From: DATGSL01 sp964645585
GTDB taxonomy: Bacteria; Verrucomicrobiota; Verrucomicrobiia; Opitutales; T3Sed10-336
Direction: 5' to 3'
DNA: 59,761 nucleotides
Assembly (NCBI GenBank): GCA_964645585.1
Contig: CAZYAN010000026.1
Location: 1 to 59,761, forward strand
Shown here: positions 33,521 to 42,471 of the stretch, one piece after another
Layout of the letters: each line of letters opens with the position of its first letter
Position numbering within the stretch: the stretch's first letter is position 1
Notes under the pieces: generated by a model
What the model saw: the letters and a program-made list of their open reading frames with translations, nothing else
The model's database searches: none
What the model was told of the DNA's origin: nothing
Program-made: the position numbers and the translations under genes

Positions 33521-33599
33521 TTCTCCGTTGTATAGCGGCCCGCTGAAACTGACAAGCCTTCCGACTCCCAAGGCAGGCGTTCGCGGCAAAATTTTGCTA

Positions 33600-33778
33600 A
33601 AATCAGAAATATTCCGGTTTCCGCTTGATTTCCTTTTTAAATAGGCGAAGTTGGCAGCGTCGCGAGCGGAGACGTTCGCGTCATTCATGGTTTCCCCCGC
33701 CTAGCGGGGGAATTTGGGTAGCTAAGAAAGCAGCGGGCGGGTCGCTTTTGGGGTAGGGCGACCCGCCTTTTTCTTTTC
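33600..33778 (+). ncRNA. Candidate small RNA ending in a strong terminator
   Basis: In the gap between the divergently placed minus-strand genes there is a plus-strand hairpin CCCCCGC-CTA-GCGGGGG near 33699-33715. It is followed by the terminator GGCGGGTCGC / GCGACCCGCC (33736-33745, 33758-33767) and TTTTTCTTTT. No plus-strand gene is upstream that the terminator could serve, so a small RNA beginning somewhere after 33580 is the simplest reading. The start and function are unknown. The stretch 33521-33883 contains no gene. Confidence 0.4.
33736..33778 (+). terminator. Strong rho-independent terminator, plus strand
   Basis: Ten-base perfect stem GGCGGGTCGC / GCGACCCGCC with a 12-base loop, followed by TTTTTCTTTT. 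It points away from the upstream minus-strand gene and so serves a plus-strand transcript. Confidence 0.75.
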
Positions 33779-33817
33779 CAAAAAAAAACCGGCGCTGCCT
33801 CGATCGGTAGCACCGGT
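33779..33817 (-). terminator. Rho-independent terminator of the betaine synthase gene
   Basis: Read on the minus strand: ACCGGTGCT (33817-33809), loop, then AGCGCCGGT (33796-33788) with one G-T wobble pair, followed by eight to nine T. It is 70 bases past the methyltransferase stop. Confidence 0.8.
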
Positions 33818-33883
33818 TGCAAGCTTTGCGATGAATGCCGCCGGTGACCGAAGCCGGAACGGCTCAGTCCCCTGCCCCGCGGC

Positions 33884-35542
33884 TCACGCGCCGGGTTTGC
33901 GGAAGATCAGAATGCCCCAGGTCAGCAGATCCTTTCGCGAGGCTTCGATCCAGTGCTTGAGTCCGGTAATCATCCGGCTCGTGTAATCCTTTCCGGAAAC
34001 TTCAACCAGCTCGTCATGGCGGCGTTCGAGCTCGTCCAGCACCCGGCTGTAGTGATTTCCCAGCTGGTTCGAGAGGTCGATCACGTTTTCCTCGACCAGC
34101 CCGTGTTCGCCAGCGGCATTCCGGTAAAACGGAAGGGAACCCATCGACGAAAGATGGATGCGGTCCAGAACCGGCTGGAGATTCTTCGGGTCGCACCCTT
34201 CCGACTGCATCGGATCAGTGAAGACGAACAGACCGCCCGGCTTCAGAACACGAGCCGCCTCGGCAACAACTTTCTCGCGATCTCCGCTGTGCAAGAGCGC
34301 GTCCTGCGACCAGACCACGTCAAACGTTTCATCCGGATACGGCACGTTCTCAAAATCGCCGTCAACGACGTCGATCAAACGGGATAATCCTTGCTCCCTC
34401 GAGAGCCTCCGATTCCGCTTGTTCTGCACCTCGCTGAGGTTCAAGCAGACAACTTCGCAGCCAAACCGGCGCGCAAGCTGGCGCGCCGCGCCTCCGTAAC
34501 CGGCACCGAGATCGAGAACCCGCGACTCCGCCGTCACGTCGTCCTTGATCTGGTCCATCATTTCCTCAACCGTTCGCCGCGACGCGTCGGCGATCGGTTC
34601 CTCGCCGCTCTTGTAGAGGCCGATGTGAATATCCTCGCCGCCCCAGATCGCCGCGTAAAAACGGTCGGCCTCCGAACTGTTGTAGTATTCGCGTGCGATC
34701 CGGGTCACATCGCCGTATTCCGCGTCGCTGCGTATCCTGTCACCGGATACATAATTTTTCTCGGCGACATGTACAAAGAAGTCCGGATCTGACACCTCAC
34801 TCGTTTCCTGGAAGTCTCCGTACGTCGTAATCGTCTGGAAGCCAACTTCGCGCAGGAGCCTTCGCGTGTAGTTCTTCCGCAACGGAAACATGTTGAGGTG
34901 AAAGACCGAGTTGTCATTGAACTCGTAGCGAAAGCGCGCGAGACCGGGATCCACGTGCTCGGGCCCGACGCGGACGTTCCCGCAATAATAATAGCTGTGC
35001 TTGGACGAATACCCGTTATCGAGGATACCGTCGTAATTGCGCTGATCGAGGATCAGGATGCCATCGTGACGGAGAGCCGCGTAGAACTCTGCCAGCGCCT
35101 TCCGGCGGTCGTGCTCCTCGAAGAGGTGCGTATAGGAATTTCCAAGACAAATGACCGCGTCAAATTTCTCATGCACATCACGGTTGAGCCAGCGCCAGTC
35201 CGCCTGCACCGTTCGCAGAATCTGCCCGTGGCGCCGTCCGTTGGCGAACGCGCGAGCCAGCATTTCCGGACTGCCGTCGACACTCACGACTTCGAATCCC
35301 GCCCTGAGCAGGCGAACGGAATGAAATCCGGTCCCCGTAGCCACATCGAGCACCTTTTTGGCCCCGCGTCGCTTGAGCACTTCGATGAAGAAATCGCCTT
35401 CGCTTTCTTCGCGTTTTTTCCAATCAATCAACTCGTCCCACTTCGCGACGAACTGCTCAATATATTCGTGTTGGTACTGGTCCGTCTCGCGAACGGCGAG
35501 CGGATTTTTCCCGTAATTCTGTATCTCCTTACTTCCTTGCAT
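33884..35542 (-). CDS. Fused glycine/sarcosine and dimethylglycine N-methyltransferase
   Basis: 552 residues with two class I SAM-methyltransferase domains in one chain: the first with VLDVATGTGFHSVRLL near 65 and SVDGSPEML, the second with VLDLGAGYGGAARQL near 345 and DLGAG. The order is GSMT (glycine to sarcosine to dimethylglycine) then SDMT (to betaine), as in the fused enzymes of halophilic bacteria and planctomycetes. Together they make glycine betaine from glycine with three SAM. Betaine is a compatible solute, so salt stress is the expected condition. Its heavy use of SAM and production of SAH explain a need for metK and ahcY. A terminator follows; the 5' side has no clear operator. 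Confidence 0.93.
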   Translation of the reverse strand: MQGSKEIQNYGKNPLAVRETDQYQHEYIEQFVAKWDELIDWKKREESEGDFFIEVLKRRGAKKVLDVATGTGFHSVRLLRAGFEVVSVDGSPEMLARAFANGRRHGQILRTVQADWRWLNRDVHEKFDAVICLGNSYTHLFEEHDRRKALAEFYAALRHDGILILDQRNYDGILDNGYSSKHSYYYCGNVRVGPEHVDPGLARFRYEFNDNSVFHLNMFPLRKNYTRRLLREVGFQTITTYGDFQETSEVSDPDFFVHVAEKNYVSGDRIRSDAEYGDVTRIAREYYNSSEADRFYAAIWGGEDIHIGLYKSGEEPIADASRRTVEEMMDQIKDDVTAESRVLDLGAGYGGAARQLARRFGCEVVCLNLSEVQNKRNRRLSREQGLSRLIDVVDGDFENVPYPDETFDVVWSQDALLHSGDREKVVAEAARVLKPGGLFVFTDPMQSEGCDPKNLQPVLDRIHLSSMGSLPFYRNAAGEHGLVEENVIDLSNQLGNHYSRVLDELERRHDELVEVSGKDYTSRMITGLKHWIEASRKDLLTWGILIFRKPGA

Positions 35543-36102
35543 AGTGTGTGTGTTTGCATTCAGCCGAAGGCTTTGGCGGGAGAGAACCCGCTCATGCTGT
35601 TGTCGTGGTGAAGAATCGGCAGCCGGCGCCCCGGTCCGATGGGCTAGAACGCCCGAACGAAAGAGTGCCCGCCGAATTTCCGCGACGGCGGTTTCACGGG
35701 CTTTCGCCGGTTTCCTTTACACGCCCGCAAGGGGCGCCGGTCGCTGCGCGGCACGAATTGCGAGATAAACGGGTCGCACGCGCCGCTTGTGCCGGAACGC
35801 CCGGTTCGGCCGTTCCTGGGGTGCCTCCTCGCCGAGTAGTCGAGAAGCTTCATCTCGCCCGTCATCGGGAACATGGAGCCCACGATGCTTCCAGTGGCTG
35901 ATGTCTGTTGCTCTTGTCTCAAAACATTCGGCAAAGCCTGGAGGCGCGACTACGTCCAGACACTATCCCGGCGGGGGCTGGATTCTTCAAACCCTTTTTC
36001 GGTTCAGCCGGCGCTAAACGGCTTCGTTGCGCGCTTCGGCGACCGAAAAAGTCTCGCTCTGACCGTCGACTGCCGGCCTCCCCGTTCGCCGCATGACGCC
36101 GC

Positions 36103-36163
36103 GCAGCTCGACTCTCCGAAGCCGAGACGCGCGGGGCGCCCGGTGAATCCGGGCAAGACGAAC
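36103..36163 (+). repeat. Dispersed intergenic repeat, copy B
   Basis: Starts GCAGCTCGACTCTCCGAAGC and continues with GAATCCGGG and AAGACGAAC. It aligns with the minus-strand copy at 126-186 with the same overall spacing and about three-quarters identity by eye. The surrounding stretch 35543-36276 has no credible gene but carries further palindromes (CCCGG/CCGGG, GCCGAAGGC) and one open frame on the minus strand, 35644-35934, rich in Arg and Gly, of the kind repeats often give. Confidence 0.55.
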
Positions 36164-36237
36164 CAATCTCACCGCTCCGTTCAGCGGGCCCGGAGGCTCA
36201 CGCGACAACAAGGTCGGAGGCTTGCGCGATGCTCCAG

Positions 36238-36265
36238 GTTCGGCGGCGGCGGAATGCCGCCGAAC
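36238..36265. terminator. Large hairpin after clpB, no T-run
   Basis: Ten-base perfect stem GTTCGGCGGC / GCCGCCGAAC with an eight-base loop, just past the clpB stop (36277). Without a following T-run it is at best a weak terminator, or a 3'-end stabilising stem. Confidence 0.4.
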
Positions 36266-36276
36266 CCCCGGATTGT

Positions 36277-38886
36277 TTAGCTTTCTTCGCGATGAGCCTC
36301 CATCGTGAGCGTGTCATTTTTCACGTCAAAGACGACCGTGTCCCCTTCCCTCACGTCACCGGCGATCATGGCGCGCGCCAGTTTTGTTTCAACTTGCTTC
36401 TGCAGGAACCGCCGCAGCGGCCGCGCGCCGTAAACCGGATCGAAGCCTTTTTCCCCGACCCACTCACGCGCTTCCTTCGTCAGCTCGATAACAATCCGGC
36501 GATCAGCCAGCCGCTTGTTCAGATCCTTCAGCAACAGTTCGACGATCCGCCCGATCTCGTCGAGGACAAGCGGCTTGAACAGAATGATGTCGTCGATCCG
36601 GTTCAGGAACTCCGGACGGAAGCTTTGCCGCATTTCCGCGAAAACCGATTCGCGCACCGATTCCGGAATCTCACCGGACAATCCCGTGCCCTCCACCAGG
36701 AAGCGGCTCCCGATGTTCGAGGTCATGATGATCACCGTGTTCTTGAAATCGATCAGCCGTCCCTGCGAATCAGTGATTCGTCCGTCATCGAGAACTTGTA
36801 ACAAAATGTTGAATACATCCGGATGCGCCTTCTCGATTTCGTCGAACAAGATCACCGAGTACGGCTTCCGCCGCACAGCCTCGGAGAGCTGCCCGCCTTC
36901 CTCGTAACCGACGTATCCCGGCGGCGCCCCCACCATGCGCGAGACCGAGTGCTTTTCCATGTACTCGGACATGTCGATCCGGATCATATTTTCCTCCGTA
37001 TCGAACAGCGCTTCCGCGAGCGCCTTGGCAAGCTCGGTTTTCCCGACGCCGGTCGGGCCAAGGAAAACGAAACTCCCGATCGGCCGGCGCGGATCCTTGA
37101 TTCCCGACCGTGCGCGAAGAATCGCTTCGGACACGGCCGTTACGGCTTCGTCCTGGCCGATCACCCGTTCGTGCAGGACATCCTCAAGGCGGAGAAGCTT
37201 CTCCTTTTCGCCTTCGAGCAGACGGGCCACCGGCACGCCGGTCCAGCGCGAAACGATATCAGCAATCTCATCCTCCGTGACTTCCTCTTTCAACAGCGTC
37301 GTTTCCTCGCCGGCCTGCTCGAGCCGAGCGAGTTCCGCTTCCATCTGCGGCAGTTTGCCATGACGGAGCTCGGCGAGCTTATTCAGATCGTATTCGCGTT
37401 CCGCGCGCTCCATCTCGATCTTCACTTGATCGATCTGCTCGCGAACCTGCTGCACTTTGCTGATCGTTTCCTTTTCGCTCTCCCACTGACGCCGAAGGAC
37501 GTCCGCCTTTTCACGGGTATCGGCAAGTTCCTTGCGCAAATCCTCCAGGCGCTGACGGCTAGCCTCGTCGGTTTCCTGTTTGAGCGCGGCCTCTTCGATT
37601 TCGAGCTGCATGACGCGCCGGGAAAGTTCGTCGAGCTCCGCCGGAAGGCTGTCCATTTCCGTGCGAATCATCGCGCAGGCCTCGTCGATCAAATCGATGG
37701 CCTTATCCGGCAGAAACCGGTCGGAAATGTAGCGATGCGACAGAACGGCGGCATTGACGATGGCAGCGTCTTTGATCCGCACACCGTGGTGCAGTTCGAA
37801 GCGTTCGCGCAGTCCGCGAAGAATCGAAATCGTGTCTTCCACCGTCGGCTGGTCGACCAGAACAGTCTGGAAACGGCGTTCGAGCGCGGCGTCCTTTTCA
37901 ATGTGTTTCCGGTACTCGTCGAGCGTGGTCGCGCCGATACAGTGAAGTTCGCCGCGGGCGAGCATCGGTTTGAGCATATTCCCCGCGTCCATCGCGCCTT
38001 CCGCTTTGCCGGCGCCGACGATCGTGTGGAGTTCGTCAATAAAGAGAAGGATGCGCCCCTCGCTCTTTTTGATCTCCTGCAAAACCGCTTTCAAACGCTC
38101 CTCAAATTCCCCGCGGTATTTCGCGCCGGCCAAAAGCGATCCCATGTCGAGGGCGAAAATGGTCTTATCCTTCAAACCCTCCGGAACGTCACCCCGCACA
38201 ATCCGCTGGGCGAGACCTTCGACGATCGCGGTTTTTCCGACACCCGGTTCGCCGATTAGAACGGGATTGTTCTTGGTCTTCCGCGAAAGGATTCGCATCA
38301 CCCGGCGGATTTCGGCGTCGCGTCCGATCACCGGATCGATTTTGCCCTTCTTGACCTGATCGACGAGATCGATGCCGTATTTCTCGAGGGCCTGGTACGT
38401 CGCCTCGGGGTTTTGCGACGTCACCCGCTGGCTGCCGCGCACCTTCCGCATCGCATCGAGGACTTTCGGACGCGTCAGGCCAAAACTGTCAAAAAGCTTC
38501 TTGAGCCCGGCCGGCTTCCCGACTTCGACGAGTCCGAGAAACAAATGCTCGACGCTGATATAATCGTCCTTGAGGCGCTCCGCCTCCTGTTCGGCCCGAC
38601 TAATCGACTCGTTGAACGCCTGCGTCACGTACATCCGCGACGCGTCGACACTTCCGGAAACGCTCGGCAGCCGGTCCAGTTCGCGCTCAAGAGCGAGTTG
38701 CACCGCACTCGGCGTGATCTCGAGGTTGCGAAGAATCCCGGGCACGACGCCGTGCTCCTGCGAGACGAGCGCCGCCAGCAAGTGCAGCGTCTCGACTTCG
38801 TTGTGATTGCGCCGCCGCGCCTGGTCCTGGGCATCCGCCACGGCATTGCGCGACATTTCGGTCAGTTTATTCGGGTCCATCATCAA
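36277..38886 (-). CDS. clpB: Hsp100 disaggregase ClpB
   Basis: 869 residues, full length; ATGs at 38886, 38883 and 38880 offer three starts, and GGAG lies six bases before the first. ClpB resolubilises aggregated proteins with DnaK. Order: Clp N-domain repeats (about 3-145), AAA+ 1 with GEPGVGKTAIVEGLAQRI near 205, the long coiled-coil middle domain (about 400-530), which ClpC lacks, AAA+ 2 with GPTGVGKTELAKALAEAL near 610, and the C-terminal domain. Both Walker B sites read LFIDELH and LFDEIE. There is no CIRCE element in the upstream gap; a sigma-70-type promoter candidate lies 100 bases upstream. Confidence 0.97.
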   Translation of the reverse strand: MMMDPNKLTEMSRNAVADAQDQARRRNHNEVETLHLLAALVSQEHGVVPGILRNLEITPSAVQLALERELDRLPSVSGSVDASRMYVTQAFNESISRAEQEAERLKDDYISVEHLFLGLVEVGKPAGLKKLFDSFGLTRPKVLDAMRKVRGSQRVTSQNPEATYQALEKYGIDLVDQVKKGKIDPVIGRDAEIRRVMRILSRKTKNNPVLIGEPGVGKTAIVEGLAQRIVRGDVPEGLKDKTIFALDMGSLLAGAKYRGEFEERLKAVLQEIKKSEGRILLFIDELHTIVGAGKAEGAMDAGNMLKPMLARGELHCIGATTLDEYRKHIEKDAALERRFQTVLVDQPTVEDTISILRGLRERFELHHGVRIKDAAIVNAAVLSHRYISDRFLPDKAIDLIDEACAMIRTEMDSLPAELDELSRRVMQLEIEEAALKQETDEASRQRLEDLRKELADTREKADVLRRQWESEKETISKVQQVREQIDQVKIEMERAEREYDLNKLAELRHGKLPQMEAELARLEQAGEETTLLKEEVTEDEIADIVSRWTGVPVARLLEGEKEKLLRLEDVLHERVIGQDEAVTAVSEAILRARSGIKDPRRPIGSFVFLGPTGVGKTELAKALAEALFDTEENMIRIDMSEYMEKHSVSRMVGAPPGYVGYEEGGQLSEAVRRKPYSVILFDEIEKAHPDVFNILLQVLDDGRITDSQGRLIDFKNTVIIMTSNIGSRFLVEGTGLSGEIPESVRESVFAEMRQSFRPEFLNRIDDIILFKPLVLDEIGRIVELLLKDLNKRLADRRIVIELTKEAREWVGEKGFDPVYGARPLRRFLQKQVETKLARAMIAGDVREGDTVVFDVKNDTLTMEAHREES

Positions 38887-38987
38887 TTCTCCACGATCAC
38901 TCGTTGCAAGATCCGTGCCTTCCGGGAAATTTTTCCTCCAGCGGCCGAGGATCAGCTTGGAGAGCGGGTTACAGAAGTTCGTTACCC

Positions 38988-39015
38988 ATTATCCACAAAG
39001 AAGCTCCGGCTGCAA
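38988..39015 (-). promoter_or_regulatory. Candidate promoter of clpB
   Basis: On the minus strand TTGCAG (39015-39010) and GATAAT (38993-38988) are separated by 16 bases, leaving a leader of about 100 bases. No sigma-32-type, CIRCE or CtsR-type element is seen. The remaining part of 38887-39240 shows no gene. Confidence 0.4.
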
Positions 39016-39240
39016 TCCGAGTCATTCTGGATCACATTTGCCAGCCCCGCGCCGAATTGTCCCACCATTGCCGGCGCCGCATTCGGTCGGGGAAAATTCC
39101 TTGCCCGGCGCTCAATCCCTGTGCGAAAAGGTTCGCGCGTTTCCTAAGTTCTTCGACGCCGGATCACCGATCATTGAGGAACATTTGAGCCGCAAGCTTG
39201 CCTTACTAATTCAAACCCAGCATTTTCCTGTTACACAATC

Positions 39241-40533
39241 GTGAAAGACTCCAAGCTTAACCGCCGCGATTTCCTGCGAACCGGCTCCCTCGGGGCTCTC
39301 GGCCTTCTTGCGGGCAATGTCGTTGAATTGTCCGCCCAGGCCGCTGCCAGACCCGCGGCGAATCCCGCGGGCGACGACGACGCCAAAGCGGCCGGTCCGC
39401 CCGTCAATTGCGCTGTCATCGGCGCCGGTCCGTGGGGCCGGGAGTTGATCACGCTTCTTTCAACCACCCCGGGCGCGCACGTCCATACGATCTGCGAAAC
39501 GTATCCGGCCTACCTCCGGCGTGCCGCGCGGGCCGCGCCCGAAGCCAAGGCGGAGCCGGATTACCGGAAGGTTCTCGACGACCCGGACGTGCAGGCGGTG
39601 TTCGTCGCGACAGCGACCCATCAGCACCGCGAGATCGCCATCGCCGCCCTCGAAGCCGGAAAGCATGTGTATTGCGAAGCGCCGATGGCTGCTTCTGTCG
39701 AGGACGCGCGCGCGATCGCCCTCGCGGCGCGCGCCGCGAACAAGCAGGTGTTCCAAGTCGGCCAGCAGTTTCGCGCCGACCAGCAGCACCACCACGTCCT
39801 GCAGTTTGTGCGGACCGGCGCGCTGGGGAATCTTGTCACCGGCCGCGCCCAATGGAATAAGAAACAGAGCCTTCGCCGCGTCTCGCCCAACCCGGAGCGT
39901 GAGCGCGAAGCCAACTGGCACCTGCGCCGCGAAACGTCCCCGGGACTGATCACCGAAATCGGCATCCATCAAGTCGACGTCGCCTCCTGGTTTTTCGACG
40001 CGCGGCCGGTGGCGGTCACCGGTTTTGGCGACGTGCTCCATTGGAACGACGGACGCGATGTGCCCGACACGATTCAAGCGGTGTTCGAATATCCGGGCGG
40101 CGTCAACTTCGTCTACAACTGCACGCTCGCCAACTCGTACGACGGCTCGCACGACGTTTTCCAAGGCTCCGACGGAGCCATTCTGCTTCGCGACAATCGC
40201 GCCTGGATGTTCCGCGAACCGGACGCTCCCCTGCTCGGCTGGGAGGTTTACGCGCGCAAAGATCCCTTCTACCAGCAAACCGGGATTTCTCTCGTTGCCA
40301 ACGCGACGCAATTGCTCGCCCAAGGCCTCGACCCGGCAAGCAATGCTGCCGCCGGTCCGCCGCCGATCGCGTCCGCCTTGGAGGACTTTATCACCTGCAT
40401 CCATGAGTCGCGCGCGCCGCATGCCGGCTACCGCGAAGGGTTTGAGGCCGTCGTCACGACACTCAAGGCCAACGAGGCGATTCTCGGAAAAACCCGTGTC
40501 GCCTATGAGGATGCATGGTTCGACCTGGGATGA
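39241..40533 (+). CDS. Tat-exported Gfo/Idh/MocA-family oxidoreductase
   Basis: 430 residues starting at a GTG. A twin-arginine signal (NRRDFLRTGSLGALGLLAG) predicts export of the folded protein with its cofactor. The Rossmann motif VIGAGPWGRELI is near 60, and EAPMAASVEDA (the EKP-like site that follows strand 5) near 148. The second, substrate-binding domain runs from about 165, with GPGLITEIGIHQVDVASWFF near 230. This is the extracytoplasmic GFO/IDH type abundant in Planctomycetes and Verrucomicrobia; the sugar substrate is unknown. Its neighbour apbE starts 76 bases later. Confidence 0.92.
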   Translation: MKDSKLNRRDFLRTGSLGALGLLAGNVVELSAQAAARPAANPAGDDDAKAAGPPVNCAVIGAGPWGRELITLLSTTPGAHVHTICETYPAYLRRAARAAPEAKAEPDYRKVLDDPDVQAVFVATATHQHREIAIAALEAGKHVYCEAPMAASVEDARAIALAARAANKQVFQVGQQFRADQQHHHVLQFVRTGALGNLVTGRAQWNKKQSLRRVSPNPEREREANWHLRRETSPGLITEIGIHQVDVASWFFDARPVAVTGFGDVLHWNDGRDVPDTIQAVFEYPGGVNFVYNCTLANSYDGSHDVFQGSDGAILLRDNRAWMFREPDAPLLGWEVYARKDPFYQQTGISLVANATQLLAQGLDPASNAAAGPPPIASALEDFITCIHESRAPHAGYREGFEAVVTTLKANEAILGKTRVAYEDAWFDLG

Positions 40534-40609
40534 GCGCCTGCCCGGCAGCGTTACCAGCCGATAGCGGAACCGCGTCCGCCCGCCCGGTTCCGCCAGTTCC
40601 CGATTTGCG

Positions 40610-41599
40610 ATGAGGATGCAAAGCCTCAGAGTCGCGCGCTTCGCCATGGGGACGCGCTTCGAGTTCCTGCTGTGGGGCGAGGAAGAGGTCCGGATGCGAG
40701 CGGCCGCTGAGGAGGCGCTCGATGAAATCGATCGCCTCGAGCGCCAGCTCAGCTTGTTCCGCCCGGACAGTAACATCACCCGGATTAATCGGGATGCCGC
40801 GCATCAGCCGGTGAAAGTCGAACCTCGGCTATTCGCGCTGCTGGAACGCTGCCAAAAACTCTGGCGTGAAACCGGCGGCGTTTTTGACATCACCGTCGGC
40901 CCGCTAATGAAATATTGGGGCTTTCGCGGCGACCCGGGAAACGGTGCCAGTTCCGAACTCGATTTTGACGAAGTTCGCGGTTCGGTCGGCGCGGAACATC
41001 TCGTCCTGGACGCTGGAGTGCGCACCGTCGAATTTGCCCGCGAAAAAATGGCGATCGATTTGGGCAGCATCGCAAAAGGCTGGGCGCTCGACCAAGCGAT
41101 TGAGATCATCGCCGAAAGCGGGATCAGACACGCGCTCCTCCACGGCGGCACGAGTTCAGCGCGAGCCCTCGGAAACGCGCCGGACCGGGACGCGCCAGGC
41201 TGGACGATCGCGATCCGTCCGCCTCCCCCCGAACTTTTGCCCAACGGCCAGCCGTGGAACGGGAACTACGTCGAAACGGTCACGCTGCGCGATGAAGCGC
41301 TGTCTGTCTCCGGCATCGCCGGGCGCTACATCGAACGTGACGGACAACTGATCGGACACGTGCTCGATCCGCGCAGCGGCCGGCCGGTGGATCGCGCCCT
41401 TCTGGCAGCGGCCGTTATGCAGGACGCCGCCACAAGCGATGCGCTGTCGACGGCGCTTCTGGCGGGCGGACCGCAACTTTACGAAGAATGCGGCGCGGAA
41501 AACAATTCCGCGTGGGCTCGCTGCCGGTCGCTGGTCCTTGTGAAGGACGGAACCGGTGAAACGGCTTCCCTCGCGCTGGAGCGGCGAAATTTTGCCTGA
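40610..41599 (+). CDS. apbE: FAD:protein FMN transferase
   Basis: 329 residues. ApbE attaches FMN to a threonine in target flavoproteins using FAD. Signatures: the N-terminal FAMGTRFEFLLWG, then MKYWGFRGDPG, DLGSIAKGWALDQAIEI, HGGTSSARALG, and the metal-binding DAATSDALSTALLAGG. There is no lipoprotein signal, unlike many secreted ApbE. The start gives MRMQSLRVARFAMGTRFE, so it should act in the cytoplasm. No Rnf or Nqr target is in the window. It follows the Tat-exported oxidoreductase, but these are not known to be functionally linked. Confidence 0.92.
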   Translation: MRMQSLRVARFAMGTRFEFLLWGEEEVRMRAAAEEALDEIDRLERQLSLFRPDSNITRINRDAAHQPVKVEPRLFALLERCQKLWRETGGVFDITVGPLMKYWGFRGDPGNGASSELDFDEVRGSVGAEHLVLDAGVRTVEFAREKMAIDLGSIAKGWALDQAIEIIAESGIRHALLHGGTSSARALGNAPDRDAPGWTIAIRPPPPELLPNGQPWNGNYVETVTLRDEALSVSGIAGRYIERDGQLIGHVLDPRSGRPVDRALLAAAVMQDAATSDALSTALLAGGPQLYEECGAENNSAWARCRSLVLVKDGTGETASLALERRNFA

Positions 41600-41691
41600 G
41601 GACTCACATCGGACATTCAACGCTCGCCAGTTGCCGAAAAGATCGTCATGCTTTCTTCCTTGCGTTGCAGTCACCGGAGTTCCTTCATTTG

Positions 41692-42471
41692 ATGGATAAA
41701 CCGCTTGCTATGAAGCCGACTTGCGCACGAATTCCTCAACATGTTGCCGTGATTATGGACGGCAACGGTCGCTGGGCGTGCGAACGCGGCCTGCCGCGCA
41801 TCGAAGGCCACCGGCATGGCGCGGAATCGGTTAAGGAAACGGTCCGCGCCGCCTCGAACCTCGGCGTCCGCTACCTGACGCTTTACGCGTTTTCCGTCGA
41901 AAACTGGCGCCGGCCGCGCGAGGAGATCGACGGTCTGATGGAAATGCTCGAAAGCTTTTTGCGTGAGCAGACAGACGACCTGGTTGAACGCAAAATCCGC
42001 TTTCGCACCCTTGGCCGCACAGACGATCTTCCCGAAAGCGTGCGGGCGCAGATCCGCCGATCGATCGAAGCGACCGCCGAGTGCGATCAATGGCATCTCA
42101 ACCTCGCTCTCAATTACGGGTCGCGCACCGAAGTGATCGACGCGGTTCGCGCCTACACGAAGGCCGTAGCCGAAGGCCGCGAGAACCCGGACGCCTGCGA
42201 CTGGGAAACATTCAGCCGCTACCTCTACACGAGCGACATCCCCGACCCTGACCTGATTATCCGCACATCGGGCGAAACGCGGCTCAGCAACTTTCTTCTC
42301 CTGCAAAGCGCCTATTCGGAAATTTACTTTTCGCCGGTGCTCTGGCCCGATTTTCGAGAAAATGAGTTCTTGGCGGCGATCGAACATTTTGCCTCCCGCG
42401 AGCGGCGATTCGGCCGCACGGGAGAACAGCTTCGCAAGCAACCACTCGCCGCTTCCGCCGCCATTCAGTGA
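41692..42471 (+). CDS. uppS: Isoprenyl transferase (undecaprenyl diphosphate synthase)
   Basis: 259 residues from the ATG at 41692 (GGAG about 11 bases upstream); ATG at 41710 is also possible. The cis-prenyltransferase elongates farnesyl diphosphate with isopentenyl units to the C55 carrier of peptidoglycan. The catalytic core HVAVIMDGNGRWA puts the essential Asp near residue 23. SVENWRRPREEID is the FPP-binding loop and GETRLSNFLLLQSAYSEIYF the C-terminal IPP site. The stop overlaps the cdsA GTG start (GTGA), implying a coupled envelope operon running uppS-cdsA-dxr-rseP-ispG. Confidence 0.96.
   Translation: MDKPLAMKPTCARIPQHVAVIMDGNGRWACERGLPRIEGHRHGAESVKETVRAASNLGVRYLTLYAFSVENWRRPREEIDGLMEMLESFLREQTDDLVERKIRFRTLGRTDDLPESVRAQIRRSIEATAECDQWHLNLALNYGSRTEVIDAVRAYTKAVAEGRENPDACDWETFSRYLYTSDIPDPDLIIRTSGETRLSNFLLLQSAYSEIYFSPVLWPDFRENEFLAAIEHFASRERRFGRTGEQLRKQPLAASAAIQ

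Noticed and set aside
35543..36276. Protein-coding gene on the minus strand at 35644-35934
   Set aside because: Arg/Gly/Ser-rich with no domain, lies in repeat-bearing sequence, and lacks a ribosome-binding site.
36823..38259. 478-codon open frame on the plus strand
   Set aside because: Antisense to clpB with no recognisable domain.
38887..39240. CIRCE or CtsR operators upstream of clpB and mcsA
   Set aside because: No TTAGCACTC/GAGTGCTAA pair or heptad direct repeats were seen.
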